This document shows positions 7,370-17,704 of a stretch of DNA of 64,000 nucleotides, piece by piece (positions within the stretch are counted from its first letter, which is position 1; the number at the start of each line of letters is the position of its first letter). Source of the DNA: an uncultured Candidatus Saccharibacteria bacterium (GTDB taxonomy: Bacteria; Patescibacteriota; Saccharimonadia; Saccharimonadales; Saccharimonadaceae); assembly GCA_947307225.1 (NCBI GenBank), contig CAMZIL010000001.1, positions 156,120 to 220,119 on the forward strand, in the 5' to 3' direction. The position numbers were made by a program, and so were the translations under genes. The notes under the pieces were generated by a model. The model was not told the DNA's origin and did not search any database. It saw only the letters and a program-made list of their open reading frames with translations.

Positions 7370-8368
7370 ATGGCAATTGAGCGCGTAATAGATACTAGCC
7401 TACATGAAGACGACAATGACGAAAGTGTCGTTGAGTTTAGCTTGCGCCCAAATAACTTTGAAGAATATATTGGCCAGCAACACCTAAAGACAAATCTGGC
7501 GCTGGCAATTGAGGCGGCAAAAAAGCGCGGCGACGTGCTTGATCACGTTTTGCTTTATGGGCCTCCTGGCCTCGGCAAAACCACGATGGCTGGTGTTATT
7601 GCCCATGAAATGGGCGCAAATTTCCGCGCCACTTCTGCCCCATCGATTGAAAAGGCTGGCGACCTTGCGAGCATCCTGACGAATTTGAACGATGGCGACA
7701 TTCTATTTATCGACGAGATTCACCGTTTGCGCCGCGCCGTAGAGGAGATTCTCTACTCTGCGATGGAAGATTATAAGCTCGACATTGTAATCGGCAAAGG
7801 TCCTGCAGGGCGCAGCGTTAAGCTAGATTTGCCGCATTTTACTTTGATTGGCGCGACGACCCAGGCCGGTAATTTGGCTGGTCCTCTACGCGATCGTTTT
7901 GGCCACTCATACCGTCTGGAATACTACAATGATGGCGATATCCAAAAAATTATTGAGCGTTCGGCGAAATTGCTCGACGCAAAAATTGACCCGGAGGCCG
8001 CAAAGCTGCTCGCAAAGCGTTCGCGCCTGACCCCACGCATCGCAAACCGCCTTTTGAAGCGCGTTCGCGACTATGCCGACGTGAATGGCGATGGCATTAT
8101 CGATATGCCGACAGCTAGCGCCGCCCTTAATATGCTCGAAATCGACGAACTCGGCCTCGATCCAGCAGACCGCAATATGCTTTCATTGATCATCGACAAA
8201 TACGGCGATAAGCCAGTTGGTCTAAACACGATCGCCGCCCTTACCGGCGACGAAACTTCGACGATCGAGGATTACTACGAGCCGTATTTGATGCAACTCG
8301 GCATGATTCAGCGAACACCAAAAGGCCGCGTAGTTACAGAAGCCGCGAAAAAACACCTAAAAAAATAA
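7370..8368 (+). CDS. ruvB: Holliday junction DNA helicase subunit RuvB
   Basis: A 332-aa AAA+ motor that drives branch migration with RuvA. Walker A is GPPGLGKTT, Walker B FIDEIHRL, sensor 1 [10 protein letters not shown], and the arginine finger region is [10 protein letters not shown]-terminal winged helix ends the protein ([13 protein letters not shown]). The start at 7370 is preferred over an ATG five codons upstream because the TATAAT box at 7358-7363 overlaps that upstream codon and ends 6 nt before 7370, giving a leaderless message. The stop codon lies inside the terminator stem. Confidence 0.96.
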   Translation: MAIERVIDTSLHEDDNDESVVEFSLRPNNFEEYIGQQHLKTNLALAIEAAKKRGDVLDHVLLYGPPGLGKTTMAGVIAHEMGANFRATSAPSIEKAGDLASILTNLNDGDILFIDEIHRLRRAVEEILYSAMEDYKLDIVIGKGPAGRSVKLDLPHFTLIGATTQAGNLAGPLRDRFGHSYRLEYYNDGDIQKIIERSAKLLDAKIDPEAAKLLAKRSRLTPRIANRLLKRVRDYADVNGDGIIDMPTASAALNMLEIDELGLDPADRNMLSLIIDKYGDKPVGLNTIAALTGDETSTIEDYYEPYLMQLGMIQRTPKGRVVTEAAKKHLKK

Positions 8369-8395
8369 CCCCCGAAACTCAGGGGTTATTCTTTT
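8364..8395. terminator. bidirectional terminator between ruvB and murJ
   Basis: A 9-bp stem AATAACCCC (8364-8372) with GGGGTTATT (8382-8390). Its left arm contains the ruvB stop codon and its right arm contains the murJ stop codon, so both convergent genes end within one hairpin. Confidence 0.88.
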
Positions 8396-10020
8396 GGTTT
8401 GACGTTTCTAAAGAGAATTTTGTTAAAGCGGTCGATGACTGGCTGGATTTCCTTGATTCTCAGGAATGCACAAAGAATGATATATGAGATAAGGCTAACA
8501 CCGGCGATAACGAAGAACTTCGGGAAAGTCGCGAAGAAGGAATTATCCGTTGCGCGAAGTGGAAGCAACTTAGTCAGAATATACGAAATTGCGCCAGCAG
8601 CCACCGAAGCTACTGTCATCTTGAATGCAGCAACCCAGAAATAGCGATCGAGAAGTTTGCCCTCGTGATTTTGAATTAAGAGGAGAACGCCAACCTCGAA
8701 CACAGCCGAGATGCTCGTTGCATAAGCTAGACCTTCCGGACCGAAGCCCCAGAAGCTAAGAAGCACTGCTGCGACAACCTGAACGACAAATGCAGCAATA
8801 GATACAATGAGCGGAGTCTTCGCGTTCTGCTTGGCATAGAAACCACGTGCAACGATGTGATACAGCGACTGCGTAATGATAGCGATAATAAACGCTGCGA
8901 GAACACTGGCAATCTTTGGATCGCCACCATTCTTGATGAAGTTCACGACGTAACCGCGCGTAAAGAACGCAATAATAGCGATCGGCATCGAAATCATAAT
9001 AATCGTACTGAGTGCCGTGCGGTAAGTCTCACGGAATTGTGCATCGTTTTTGCGGCCCGCCTCTTCACTGAGCTTCGGGAAGAATGCTGTAGAAATCGCA
9101 ACGCCAATAAGGTTGACTGGCATAGAGTGGAGGCTCGATGCTTGCTGGTAAGCACGAATGGATTGCTCGCCCATGCGAGAAGCAAGGTTCGTATTGATGA
9201 TGCTCATAACATAATCAATGCCCTGGTCTGCTGAACGAGATGGGAGAAGTCGGAGCACTGTGCGGAAGCCTTGGTTCTTCCATTTAATCTTGAAGTCGTA
9301 GTCAAAACCAAGACCAACGAGGCCAATAATACTCGTAGCGAGCTGCAAAAGCGCGCCAAAGACAACGCCGATTGCGACGCCCATAATGCCGCCCTCGAAG
9401 AGCTGGACGCCAAAGATATTAATTCCGTTCGTAAAGACGAGGATACCCGTAATAATACCAATATTATAGAGAGCTGGCGCGAGCGAATAGAACACAAAGC
9501 GACCGACAGCCTGCTGCATACTCGCGAGAACAGTAGAAATCGAGAACAAGAATGGGTTAATCGCAATCACGCGCATCATGTTGATAGCGAGCGACATTGC
9601 TTGCTCGTTTAGGCCAGGCGCCACGACGTAACGGACCAAAGGATCCGCAAAAATCATGATAAGAATGGAAGCAACGAGGCTGAGGAGCGCAAGAAAGTTG
9701 AGCGTGCTAGCACTGAGTTCCCAGGCAGATTTTTTATTGCCATTGACGAGGCGCTGGTTAAAGACTGGAACGAAGGTCACAGCGAGCGCGCCAGAAGTAA
9801 TGATGAAGAAAAGAAAATCTGGAACCGTAAATGCTGCCGTGTAGGCATCGAGGCCGGCCGGATAGGTGTCATAATACATCGTATTTAGCCAGCGATCGCG
9901 AAAAATACCCAGCAAAGCCGAGACGAGCGTGGAGCCCGCAATGACAATCGCCGCGGTTTTTACCGACAGCTTGACATTCGCGAGCGAAACAACTGATCTA
10001 AAGTGGAGTTTTCGCTTCAT
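8386..10020 (-). CDS. murJ: lipid II flippase MurJ (MviN family)
   Basis: A 544-aa integral membrane protein of the MOP superfamily with about 14 hydrophobic segments. Typical features are the N-terminal STLVSALLGIFRDRW motif, TAAFTVPDFLFFIITSGAL, and conserved charged residues within the first helices. MurJ moves lipid II across the membrane for peptidoglycan assembly. A TATAAT box lies 10 nt before the ATG in an extended -10 context. The Mur ligase, uppS and the FtsB-like gene elsewhere in the window support an active wall pathway. Confidence 0.93.
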   Translation of the reverse strand: MKRKLHFRSVVSLANVKLSVKTAAIVIAGSTLVSALLGIFRDRWLNTMYYDTYPAGLDAYTAAFTVPDFLFFIITSGALAVTFVPVFNQRLVNGNKKSAWELSASTLNFLALLSLVASILIMIFADPLVRYVVAPGLNEQAMSLAINMMRVIAINPFLFSISTVLASMQQAVGRFVFYSLAPALYNIGIITGILVFTNGINIFGVQLFEGGIMGVAIGVVFGALLQLATSIIGLVGLGFDYDFKIKWKNQGFRTVLRLLPSRSADQGIDYVMSIINTNLASRMGEQSIRAYQQASSLHSMPVNLIGVAISTAFFPKLSEEAGRKNDAQFRETYRTALSTIIMISMPIAIIAFFTRGYVVNFIKNGGDPKIASVLAAFIIAIITQSLYHIVARGFYAKQNAKTPLIVSIAAFVVQVVAAVLLSFWGFGPEGLAYATSISAVFEVGVLLLIQNHEGKLLDRYFWVAAFKMTVASVAAGAISYILTKLLPLRATDNSFFATFPKFFVIAGVSLISYIILCAFLRIKEIQPVIDRFNKILFRNVKPKE

Positions 10021-10036
10021 TACTTGTTATATTATA

Positions 10037-11482
10037 TCAGTTTTTTACTTTAAACAGCGTGAAGTAAGCGTCCTGATATTCAACTTCGACGCGATCAAAG
10101 TCTTCGTGGAGATACTTGCTCATCGGGTCGATGTTGTAAGTCAGGAAATGGGTGAGCGAATATTTTTCGATGAGGTCATTCGCGTAGCTATGTTGGCCAT
10201 ATTGATTAAAAATTCGGAAGTCCGCGAAGGCCTCGATGTCGTTGAAGTTCTTCTCAAAGACCTCACTGCGGCTATCGATGAATGTCGGGATCCCTCTAAA
10301 GTCCAAGTAGGCGCCGTCATTAAAGTCGTTATATGTGCGGAACGTGCCGAGATCGATGTTCTCCACGATATAATCCGCGGCCCCGACCGGATAGCCAGCA
10401 TAATCTACGAAGAACCAGTTGCGTTCGGAATAGGCTTTATAGAAGGCTAGGACACCAATTGCGAGGAAGATGATCGGCGCAAAAAACGTAATGTTATATA
10501 CAACGTGTGCAACTTTTTTATTGCTAGCAATTACCTTTTTTATCTCGGCAAATGCGATGAGAGTTGCCGGTATGATACAAATATACGCGACCGCAATATT
10601 GCGTAGCGCTAATGCGGCAAAGAATGTTAAGCCGACGCAGTACATGATGTGAATGATCGAATGGCGGCGTTTCATTATTGCGGATACGACTGCGAGAATT
10701 GCTGGAGCGACAAAGAATAGGAGCAACATTGGGTTTGGCGGCTGCAATTCAATAATAAGGTCAGAGGAGACCGTATCGCCCAAAATCCTAAAGATATATG
10801 TGAGTGGCGCGAAGCCGAGTGGCGATATTAGTATTGCCGCGAACGAAGCCAAAAACGCGATTAAATATGCTTTCCGATCCTCGCGACGAAGAAAAGCGTT
10901 CACGATGAACGGCAGCATGAAAGCGATGAAGGCAAGCCAAACCGTGGCATGAAAAGTCAGAATCAGCATCGAAAAGATTGGCAAGAAACATAGATAGCGC
11001 GCATTTTTTGTGTCTCGATATTGATACATGAAAATTATTTCAAGCAAGAAGATGAGGTACGATATAATCTGCGCGCGCATGCAAAGGTAGTCCAGATTCA
11101 TCGCAATAATTACTAACGCGGCAGCTAATGGTAGCGACGCGCAACCTGTTTTCTTGTAGCCAAATACGAAAATCACCGTGCCGATAATGGTCGTCATCGC
11201 TATTACGGCTAGATGAATGCCAAAAAAGCCGGCATGGTTATAAATTAGTGCCGCGATAACGTCGAAACCCCAGCGATATTTAACGTAGGTCAAATCTTCA
11301 TGAAAAGTAAAATGATCTTTGTCATCGAGGCCATGCTCGAGGATATAGTTCCCGTTCGCGATGGCCGAAAATGTGTCGTTTTGCTGATAACGATACAGGC
11401 TCGCGCAGCTATACACTGCAATCAAAAATACGGAGAAAATAATTACTCCGTATTTTTTAAAGAATGCTCGTATCTTATTCAT
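10037..11482 (-). CDS. polytopic membrane protein, possible GT-C-type enzyme
   Basis: A 481-aa protein with about 10-12 membrane helices and a C-terminal soluble tail (about residues 370-481). I do not recognise a named family. The first large loop has an acidic stretch (YQQNDTFSAIANGNYI, then GLDDKDHFTFHEDLTY) in the place where GT-C glycosyltransferases carry catalytic acids, and the tail resembles the periplasmic domain of such enzymes, so a lipid-linked sugar transferase is possible. The start overlaps the end of ftsH by 8 nt (ATGAATAAG), which implies coupling. It ends in TGA. Confidence 0.6.
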   Translation of the reverse strand: MNKIRAFFKKYGVIIFSVFLIAVYSCASLYRYQQNDTFSAIANGNYILEHGLDDKDHFTFHEDLTYVKYRWGFDVIAALIYNHAGFFGIHLAVIAMTTIIGTVIFVFGYKKTGCASLPLAAALVIIAMNLDYLCMRAQIISYLIFLLEIIFMYQYRDTKNARYLCFLPIFSMLILTFHATVWLAFIAFMLPFIVNAFLRREDRKAYLIAFLASFAAILISPLGFAPLTYIFRILGDTVSSDLIIELQPPNPMLLLFFVAPAILAVVSAIMKRRHSIIHIMYCVGLTFFAALALRNIAVAYICIIPATLIAFAEIKKVIASNKKVAHVVYNITFFAPIIFLAIGVLAFYKAYSERNWFFVDYAGYPVGAADYIVENIDLGTFRTYNDFNDGAYLDFRGIPTFIDSRSEVFEKNFNDIEAFADFRIFNQYGQHSYANDLIEKYSLTHFLTYNIDPMSKYLHEDFDRVEVEYQDAYFTLFKVKN

Positions 11483-13373
11483 GAAGCTTTGCAGCTGCTG
11501 GCATCGAAGTGCCCTTTAGAATATTCGCAACCTCTTTTTCTTCGAGAGTTTCTTTCTCTAGGAGGGCGGCAGCGAGTTCGTCGAGGTACTTTTTGTTAGC
11601 CTTTAGGACGGCTTCTGCGCGAGCATTCGCTTCCTTGGTGAGGTTTTCGATCTCGGCGTCGATAATCTCAGAAGTTTTTTCGGAATAGATCTTTGCGCGA
11701 TCACCAAAGAAGTTTACTTCATTCGTGTTAAATACCTGGTCGCGGAGTTTTACGCCCATGCCCTCTTCGGAAACCATTTCGCGAGCGAGTTCGGCTACAT
11801 GCTGGAGATCAGAGCTAGCACCTGTAGTAATGCCGTCCGTACCGAGAATAAGGCGCTCAGCAACACGACCACCCATGGCGCGCGCGAGAACATCCTTTAG
11901 CTCATAAACGTTCTTGTAACTACGGTCTTCTGGAGGGAGGAACCAAGTAACGCCACCGGTGCGACCGCGTGGAATAATAGTAACCTTGTGAACTGGATCG
12001 GAATCTGGCAAGACGTGACCAACGATTGCGTGACCAGCTTCGTGATAAGCGGTGATACGGCGCTCTTGGTCATTCATAACCTTCGACTTGCGCTCTGGGC
12101 CAATCGCAACACGCTCAAATGCCTCGGTAATATCAGCATTCGTAATCATCTTGCGGTTGTTGCGAGCTGCGCCGATGGCGGCTTCATTCGCAATATTTGC
12201 GAGGTCTGCACCGCTGGAGCCAGCCGTCTTCGCTGCGAGTGCGTCGAGGTCAACATCGTCGCTAACTGGCTTGTTCTTGAAATGAACTTTCAAAATATCA
12301 ATGCGGTCTTTGCGCTCTGGAAGCGTAACGTTAACGTGGCGATCGAAACGGCCTGGGCGAAGAAGTGCCTTATCAAGCATATCGACGCGGTTGGTTGCAG
12401 CAATAACGATCACGCCGGTATCATTATCAAAACCATCCATTTCGACGAGAATCTGGTTCAAAGTCTGTTCGTCTTCACGGCCAGCACCACCACGTGCGTC
12501 GCGTTTGTGTGCTACGGCGTCAATCTCATCGATGAAGATGATGCTTGGTGAGTTTTTCTTTGCTTTTGCGAAGAGGTCGCGTACGCGTGATGCGCCGACA
12601 CCGACAAACATTTCGGCAAATTCCGAACCGGAGATCGAGAAGAATGGGACCCCAGCCTCGCCTGCAACAGCGCGCGCCATGAGAGTCTTACCAGTGCCTG
12701 GATCACCAGCGAGGAGAACGCCGCGTGGGATTTTTGCGCCAAGTTTTTCATATTTCTTTGGGTTCTTTAGGAAGTCTACGACTTCGGAGAGATCCTGCTT
12801 TGCCGCCTCATTGCCAGCGACATCAGAGAATAATACTTTCTTTTTCTCGTTGCCGTAGAGACGTGCCTTTGCTTTGCCGAAGCCCATATTCTGATTGTTC
12901 ATGCTCTGAGCCTGGCGAACCATAAATAGGAGGAAGCCAATAACAAGTAGGATCGGAACGACGATTAATGCCACGTCCATAATCATACCGAAGACATCAG
13001 TATCGTCTTTGATTTCGATGGCGACCTTGCCGTCGTTGATAACGTCAGCAAAGCCCTGCTCTTGCAAAGTGCCAGATGCATCCTTGCGAGAAATCATAGT
13101 CTTTGGGAGATCGACGTTGTCTTTCGCAGTTACCTTAAGGGTGTTGCCGGTAACTTCAATTTTTTCGAGCTTCTCTTCCTTTGCATAGTTAAGCACCTCA
13201 GTAAGGGTACGCTCTTCGGATTTACCATAGCCACCTTCGCCGGTGAGGCTGGAAAAGAGAGCACTACCTAGCAAAAGGACGATAAGCCAAAAGATGCCGA
13301 GGCGGAAAAGATTTAGGATTTTATTTGGTTTCTGCGGCTTTTTTCTGCCCGCAGTATTCTTGTATTCTGGCAC
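11475..13373 (-). CDS. ftsH: ATP-dependent zinc metalloprotease FtsH
   Basis: A 632-aa membrane AAA+ protease for membrane-protein quality control. It has two N-terminal membrane helices (about residues 25-45 and 130-150) flanking an extracytoplasmic domain. Walker A is GDPGTGKT, Walker [10 protein letters not shown], the second region of homology ends LLRPGRFDR, and the zinc motif is HEAGH with a downstream acidic ligand. The start is GTG at 13373, chosen because AGGAG lies 6 nt upstream and the residues after it match the family. A TATAAT box about 30 nt upstream gives a leadered message. Confidence 0.96.
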   Translation of the reverse strand: MPEYKNTAGRKKPQKPNKILNLFRLGIFWLIVLLLGSALFSSLTGEGGYGKSEERTLTEVLNYAKEEKLEKIEVTGNTLKVTAKDNVDLPKTMISRKDASGTLQEQGFADVINDGKVAIEIKDDTDVFGMIMDVALIVVPILLVIGFLLFMVRQAQSMNNQNMGFGKAKARLYGNEKKKVLFSDVAGNEAAKQDLSEVVDFLKNPKKYEKLGAKIPRGVLLAGDPGTGKTLMARAVAGEAGVPFFSISGSEFAEMFVGVGASRVRDLFAKAKKNSPSIIFIDEIDAVAHKRDARGGAGREDEQTLNQILVEMDGFDNDTGVIVIAATNRVDMLDKALLRPGRFDRHVNVTLPERKDRIDILKVHFKNKPVSDDVDLDALAAKTAGSSGADLANIANEAAIGAARNNRKMITNADITEAFERVAIGPERKSKVMNDQERRITAYHEAGHAIVGHVLPDSDPVHKVTIIPRGRTGGVTWFLPPEDRSYKNVYELKDVLARAMGGRVAERLILGTDGITTGASSDLQHVAELAREMVSEEGMGVKLRDQVFNTNEVNFFGDRAKIYSEKTSEIIDAEIENLTKEANARAEAVLKANKKYLDELAAALLEKETLEEKEVANILKGTSMPAAAKLHE

Positions 13374-13447
13374 GTTACACTCCTATAAAGTCAATATATC
13401 TATTATACAATAAAAGCCAAGAAAAATGGGCTCGTGGCCCTAATAAA

Positions 13448-13523
13448 TGGTCGGGGCGACCCGATTCGAACGGGCGACCTCGCAGTCCCGAACCGCGCGC
13501 GCTACCAACTGCGCCACGCCCCG
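13448..13523 (-). tRNA. tRNA-Pro (CGG)
   Basis: A 76-nt cloverleaf with acceptor CGGGGCG/CGCCCCG, T-arm GCCCG-TTCGAAT-CGGGT and anticodon loop TTCGGGA, anticodon CGG. It starts with C1 as proline tRNAs do, and CCA is encoded. An extended -10 (TGaTATACT, near 13534-13541) may drive it separately from the upstream membrane gene. Confidence 0.95.
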
Positions 13524-13539
13524 ACTAGCATTTAGTATA

Positions 13540-15102
13540 TCACTCTTTAACCATCTTTGCGATGACGTAGGTATCGCTGTTTTCGTCTAGGTTAACGACG
13601 GAATATTCCTGCATTTTCCAGTCATCGCGTGGGAATTCATGAGCAAATTCTTTGTCAGTTCCCTTCTTGATCATGGTAATAAACCATACCGAACCACGGC
13701 GCGCAAGGAACGCATCTAGATCGTCGATCCTACCGATTGCTGAATCGCGAAGCGGGTAAAGCGAGCCCATGTCATACTTCGTCGTTTCATTCATGAAGTA
13801 AACCGAATGCTCTTTCGTGGAGTAGAACGACATGTCGTAATAGGTCCATTCTGAACCACAGATAATTGCTAAGTTCTGTTTATTATCGAGCGCAATGATA
13901 GTTTCGTAGAGTTCTCTGCTCGTAGATTTCGTGCCGTTGCTGAGGTTTAGATTGCCAGTTGAGTAGACCGAAGCAACACCAAATATACTCGTGCTAACCA
14001 AGATAAGTGCAGCAGCAACTACGGCAAATACGCGACGACGAACATCGCACTTCTTTGCCTTTTTCTTAAGTGGCGTGCGTGCATACAGGACTAGCGAAAC
14101 ACCGGCAATAATTGATACTGAAACGATCGAGAAAAGGATATAGCGTTCAACAAACATTGGAGTAAGTGGCGGCATGGAAAGAAGCACGAGCGCCGTTAGC
14201 GGTACAAGCGCCAACAAAAGTAGCAACTTCAACTTCGAACGATTCTTAATTGCAAGCGCAACGATCGTAATTGTCGCCAAAACAGCAAGGATTAGCAGCC
14301 AGTTCTTTAGGTCGGTAGAGTTATGATAAACAAGCAGCTCTGACCAGTAATCCGCTAGTTTTACCCCGCTCATTTCTGAGATCCAAAAACCGCTTTGGAC
14401 GGATTTTGTTTGCGTAAATAAGCTCGGTAACCATGGGATATACAAAAGAATTGCGCCGACATAAGTCAAGATAATGTGCTTTTGGAAGATCTTTTTCTTA
14501 TACACCCAGATGAGATAGATGAGGTGAGCAATCCAGGCGAGCGCACAGAAATAATGCGTCCACATACCTAGTGCCAGTAAAATCGCGTAGGTCACCCACC
14601 AACGTTTCTTGCCATGATCGATGGCTAGTTGCAAAACATAAGTCGCCGCGAAGACGATAGCGAGCACCATCGTATACATGCGCATTTCTTGGCCATAACG
14701 AACAAAGACTGGCGATATTGACAGGAAGGTTGAGCCGACAATGGCTGCGGCTGCACCATACTTATATTTAAGCCAAAGATATGCGAATAGGATTGCGAGC
14801 GCGCCAAATATTACAGACAACATACGCATCGCAAAATCGGTGTGGCCAAAGAAATGAGCCCAAGTTTTTAGGACGAAGTAATAAAGCGGAGGGTGTACAT
14901 CCTGCGCAGTTAGCTCCCACACTTTTGGATATTCATAACGAGTTAGATAAGCGCTGTATGACTCGTCAAACCAAATTGATTGACGGAGATTAACCATGCA
15001 GAGAATCATAAAAAGTACACCCAAAAAGGCTGGTGCAATAATACAAATAATGCGTTTGCGCGCACGTAAAAAGTCACCGAGCGCACGGAGATGCTCTGTC
15101 AT
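13540..15102 (-). CDS. GT39-like membrane glycosyltransferase
   Basis: A 520-aa protein with about 11-12 membrane helices. The first extracytoplasmic loop has WFDESYSAYL and the second DVHPPLYYFVLK, matching the catalytic DE and DxHPP motifs of the GT39/ArnT/PMT_2 superfamily, which transfers sugars from polyprenyl-phosphate donors to exported acceptors. A C-terminal soluble domain follows (about residues 380-520). Acceptor and donor are unknown; surface proteins or pilins in the neighbouring locus are possible. TATAAT at 15109-15114 ends 6 nt before the ATG, so translation is probably leaderless. Confidence 0.82.
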   Translation of the reverse strand: MTEHLRALGDFLRARKRIICIIAPAFLGVLFMILCMVNLRQSIWFDESYSAYLTRYEYPKVWELTAQDVHPPLYYFVLKTWAHFFGHTDFAMRMLSVIFGALAILFAYLWLKYKYGAAAAIVGSTFLSISPVFVRYGQEMRMYTMVLAIVFAATYVLQLAIDHGKKRWWVTYAILLALGMWTHYFCALAWIAHLIYLIWVYKKKIFQKHIILTYVGAILLYIPWLPSLFTQTKSVQSGFWISEMSGVKLADYWSELLVYHNSTDLKNWLLILAVLATITIVALAIKNRSKLKLLLLLALVPLTALVLLSMPPLTPMFVERYILFSIVSVSIIAGVSLVLYARTPLKKKAKKCDVRRRVFAVVAAALILVSTSIFGVASVYSTGNLNLSNGTKSTSRELYETIIALDNKQNLAIICGSEWTYYDMSFYSTKEHSVYFMNETTKYDMGSLYPLRDSAIGRIDDLDAFLARRGSVWFITMIKKGTDKEFAHEFPRDDWKMQEYSVVNLDENSDTYVIAKMVKE

Positions 15103-15137
15103 ATCTCTATTATACCACTGTGCTATAATTACCGTAT

Positions 15138-15224
15138 GCCCGCGTGGCGGAATTGGCAGACGCGCTAGCTTCAGGTGCTAGTGCCTTTACAGGCGTGCTG
15201 GTTCAACTCCAGTCGCGGGCACCA
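15138..15224 (+). tRNA. tRNA-Leu (CAG)
   Basis: An 87-nt class II tRNA with a long variable arm, acceptor GCCCGCG/CGCGGGC, anticodon loop TTCAGGT (anticodon CAG) and encoded CCA. TGcTATAAT, an extended -10 at 15121-15129, lies 8 nt upstream. Confidence 0.96.
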
Positions 15225-15236
15225 AGCACAAAAAAC

Positions 15237-15257
15237 AGCCCCGAAGGGCTATTTTTT
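15237..15257. terminator. terminator after tRNA-Leu
   Basis: A GC-rich stem AGCCC/GGGCT (15237-15241 with 15246-15250) around a CGAA tetraloop, followed by a T-run on the plus strand. The A-run on the left lets it also end the convergent pilin locus. Confidence 0.82.
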
Positions 15258-15258
15258 A

Positions 15259-16776
15259 TTAGTCTGATTCGCCGTTACCCTTGCCGCCGCCGGTGGCAGA
15301 GCTACCATTCTTACCAAAGTTTGGACAGACGCCGCCGCCAACCACAACGCTCGTCTTATCTGCGTTCGGAGCCGAAGAGGAGTAGTTACAGCCTCTAGTA
15401 ATAAAGAAGTCTTTTTCGATACCGGCCGTATTTTCCGGATCAGTCATTGCAAGCGCATAGTTGGAAATTGGGAAGTTGGTATCAGCGAGCTCAATGCGCG
15501 CCTCAACGCGGCGGAACAAATCGTTTGCGCGGCCAGTAGAATCGACCATTGGCTGAACGTTCGCAAAGTAAATCGTGCGACAGTTAAGCTTGTTAGTATC
15601 AATCTTTGCGCCAACCGGCTTCGATGGGTCTTCGCAGTGATACATCTTTACTGCAATATCGGTCGTTGGCGTATTGTATGGCAAATTCACGACCAGGAAC
15701 GAAGAGGTCATATTGCGACTACCGCCACGCTTTGGCTTAGGAATGAAGATATCCGCCGAACAAGCATAGCTCCAACCGGCGTTTGGATTACACTTTACGT
15801 CAATTGGCGTGTTATAGCTTTTATTTGCAGAGTATGCGAGAGCGTTTATTCCAAGAATATTGGAATGGTTAGATGCGGTAACACCAAGACCAGAATCCTT
15901 AGTAGTTGGCCTTAGAAGGAGCGTGCCGCGGTTGGTGCGATATGCCCCACCATCTTTTGCGGTATCAGTTGTATAGAAATCGGAAATCGTATAGCTCTTC
16001 GCCGACTGAATCATGGTCACCTGAAGAGCTGGCGGAACAAGCGGCTTGGTAGTGAACTTGTTAGCGAGCTTGTCGTCGCCTGCCGTATAACTACCGACGT
16101 TCGTAGAAAGCTTACCGATCAAATCATTATTCGAACCCGACTTATTAAAGCCCGTAAAGGTATCTTTTAGAATACCGCTGTTATTTGACACTTCTTGATA
16201 ATTGTCATCGTCGAACCATTGAATTTGAACGCGGTTGATTGCGTCGTGTTCACTTTGGTCTTCGGTGCGAAGTGGAATAATTTTTGTCGGGTTATCGTCC
16301 TTCAGGACAGCGAGGAAATCCTCTGTGTAAGCAGCAATCTTAACGCAGGTATAAGCCTGGTCAACCGTACCGGTATCGACACCGTCCTGTGTTTGAATTT
16401 TCGTCTCCGTAGAGTTATCTGCCGATGGGTGGAGGAGCTTGCCGACAATGCTACAATCTTTCGCCGTTTTTGCAGCAGCTTTGGATGAACCGAATAGGTT
16501 TGTATAGCCGCTACAGCCACTCATGCCTCCAGCGGAGATAAAGCTTCCCTTGTTGACGCAGCTCTGGTTGCGAAGGAGAATAATTTTTGCATCTTCAATA
16601 CCGGCAAGCGCAGAGTTGTATGCGGACTGAGAAAGGCTATAGTTTGTCGTACGAAGAGACTCTGCGAGCATAATGCGAACAAAGCTGAGTGCGATAATGC
16701 CGAGCAAAGTTGTTGTAAAAATTACAATATAGATAGATGCTGCACCCTTTTTTGTTTTAACTTTCTGCTGCCCCAT
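15259..16776 (-). CDS. PilX-like minor pilin
   Basis: A 505-aa protein with a type IV pilin-like N-terminus: a basic leader, KKGAASIYIVIFTTTLLG and a hydrophobic helix to about residue 40, then NSALAGIEDAKIILL, as in PilX N-terminal domains. The rest is an extracytoplasmic domain with several cysteines. The start at 16776 is preferred because GGAGAG lies 9 nt upstream, while the frame's earlier ATG at 16791 has no ribosome site. It follows the PilW-like gene after one base. At this length it is far bigger than typical minor pilins. It is last in the pilin locus and ends at the terminator after tRNA-Leu. Confidence 0.75.
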   Translation of the reverse strand: MGQQKVKTKKGAASIYIVIFTTTLLGIIALSFVRIMLAESLRTTNYSLSQSAYNSALAGIEDAKIILLRNQSCVNKGSFISAGGMSGCSGYTNLFGSSKAAAKTAKDCSIVGKLLHPSADNSTETKIQTQDGVDTGTVDQAYTCVKIAAYTEDFLAVLKDDNPTKIIPLRTEDQSEHDAINRVQIQWFDDDNYQEVSNNSGILKDTFTGFNKSGSNNDLIGKLSTNVGSYTAGDDKLANKFTTKPLVPPALQVTMIQSAKSYTISDFYTTDTAKDGGAYRTNRGTLLLRPTTKDSGLGVTASNHSNILGINALAYSANKSYNTPIDVKCNPNAGWSYACSADIFIPKPKRGGSRNMTSSFLVVNLPYNTPTTDIAVKMYHCEDPSKPVGAKIDTNKLNCRTIYFANVQPMVDSTGRANDLFRRVEARIELADTNFPISNYALAMTDPENTAGIEKDFFITRGCNYSSSAPNADKTSVVVGGGVCPNFGKNGSSATGGGKGNGESD

Positions 16777-16777
16777 A

Positions 16778-17704
16778 TTATTTCTCTCCATATTTGTTTA
16801 TACCAGTTTCACCAGTTGCGCGTGCGGAAAAATTAAACTTATTTACTGCACAGTAATCGAAATCATTCAGAGTAAACTCGTCGCCGGCGCTGCCATCTTC
16901 CTTGCCTGAACCCTGGCAGAAATCGCCGTTAGCCTGGACGTTCACGCCACCGCGATAGGTCGCAAGAATGAACATGCCGGAATAGAAGATTTGCTTCGTG
17001 AGATCATGCTGAGTAGCTGGCTGAACCGTAAAGTTATAAAGAACCAAGTCGGATTCACTGTCCTCGATTAGCTCAGTGACGTCATTATAGGTCGTACCAG
17101 CCTTTAGCTTGAATAAGTAGGCATTTTCCTTCATGTCGCCCTTCTTTGTTGGCACATAAATTTTGCCGCCAGAACCTGTAGTCGACTCGCTCACACAAGC
17201 TTCGCGATCATGGTCGATAAAGCGCGCCAGTTTTGGAATCATATACTTGCCGTCAGCTGTGTGGATACCGTAGACGCCATTTTTGGTGATCGATGATACA
17301 TTGGCTGCAGTGTAGTTCTTGTCGCTAATCTTTTCGCGAGTCATGCGAATATTTTCAGCAGTATTCCAAACATAGCTATAGTCGCCAGTGCAGAAGACGC
17401 CGCCGCGCTGTTTGCCGCCATCATATGTCGCTAAATAATATGCTGCGCGAGCCTCATTAATATCGGCTAGTTTAATATCCTGCTTGGTCGGATTGATCTC
17501 GATGTTCACGCGCGAACCATTAATAGAGCGGGTTAAATCGGAAACGATTTCGCGGCCATTTGCATTGATAGCGCGAATTGCGACGCCCTTTTGATAAATG
17601 CCCGATATACGCATGACCAACAAGGCAATGCCAAGAAGCAAAGTACCAAGGAAAGCCATGGCGAGCATAAGTTCTACAATCGTGAAGGCTTTGCGTTGTT
17701 TCAT
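16778..17704 (-). CDS. PilW-like type IV prepilin
   Basis: A 308-aa prepilin. The short leader KQRKA is followed by the methylation motif FTIVELMLAMAFLG with Glu at +5, then a hydrophobic helix. Processing by a PilD-type prepilin peptidase would occur before the Phe. The C-terminal domain (about residues 40-308) is unique apart from a few cysteines. Position third among four prepilin-like genes suggests the PilW slot of a minor-pilin operon; this is by position and size, not by domain match. The ATG overlaps the upstream stop (TAATG). Confidence 0.78.
   Translation of the reverse strand: MKQRKAFTIVELMLAMAFLGTLLLGIALLVMRISGIYQKGVAIRAINANGREIVSDLTRSINGSRVNIEINPTKQDIKLADINEARAAYYLATYDGGKQRGGVFCTGDYSYVWNTAENIRMTREKISDKNYTAANVSSITKNGVYGIHTADGKYMIPKLARFIDHDREACVSESTTGSGGKIYVPTKKGDMKENAYLFKLKAGTTYNDVTELIEDSESDLVLYNFTVQPATQHDLTKQIFYSGMFILATYRGGVNVQANGDFCQGSGKEDGSAGDEFTLNDFDYCAVNKFNFSARATGETGINKYGEK

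Noticed and set aside
11988..12858. Plus-strand ORFs opposite ftsH
   Set aside because: Antisense shadows of a clearly identified gene, with low-complexity Arg/Ser-rich translations.
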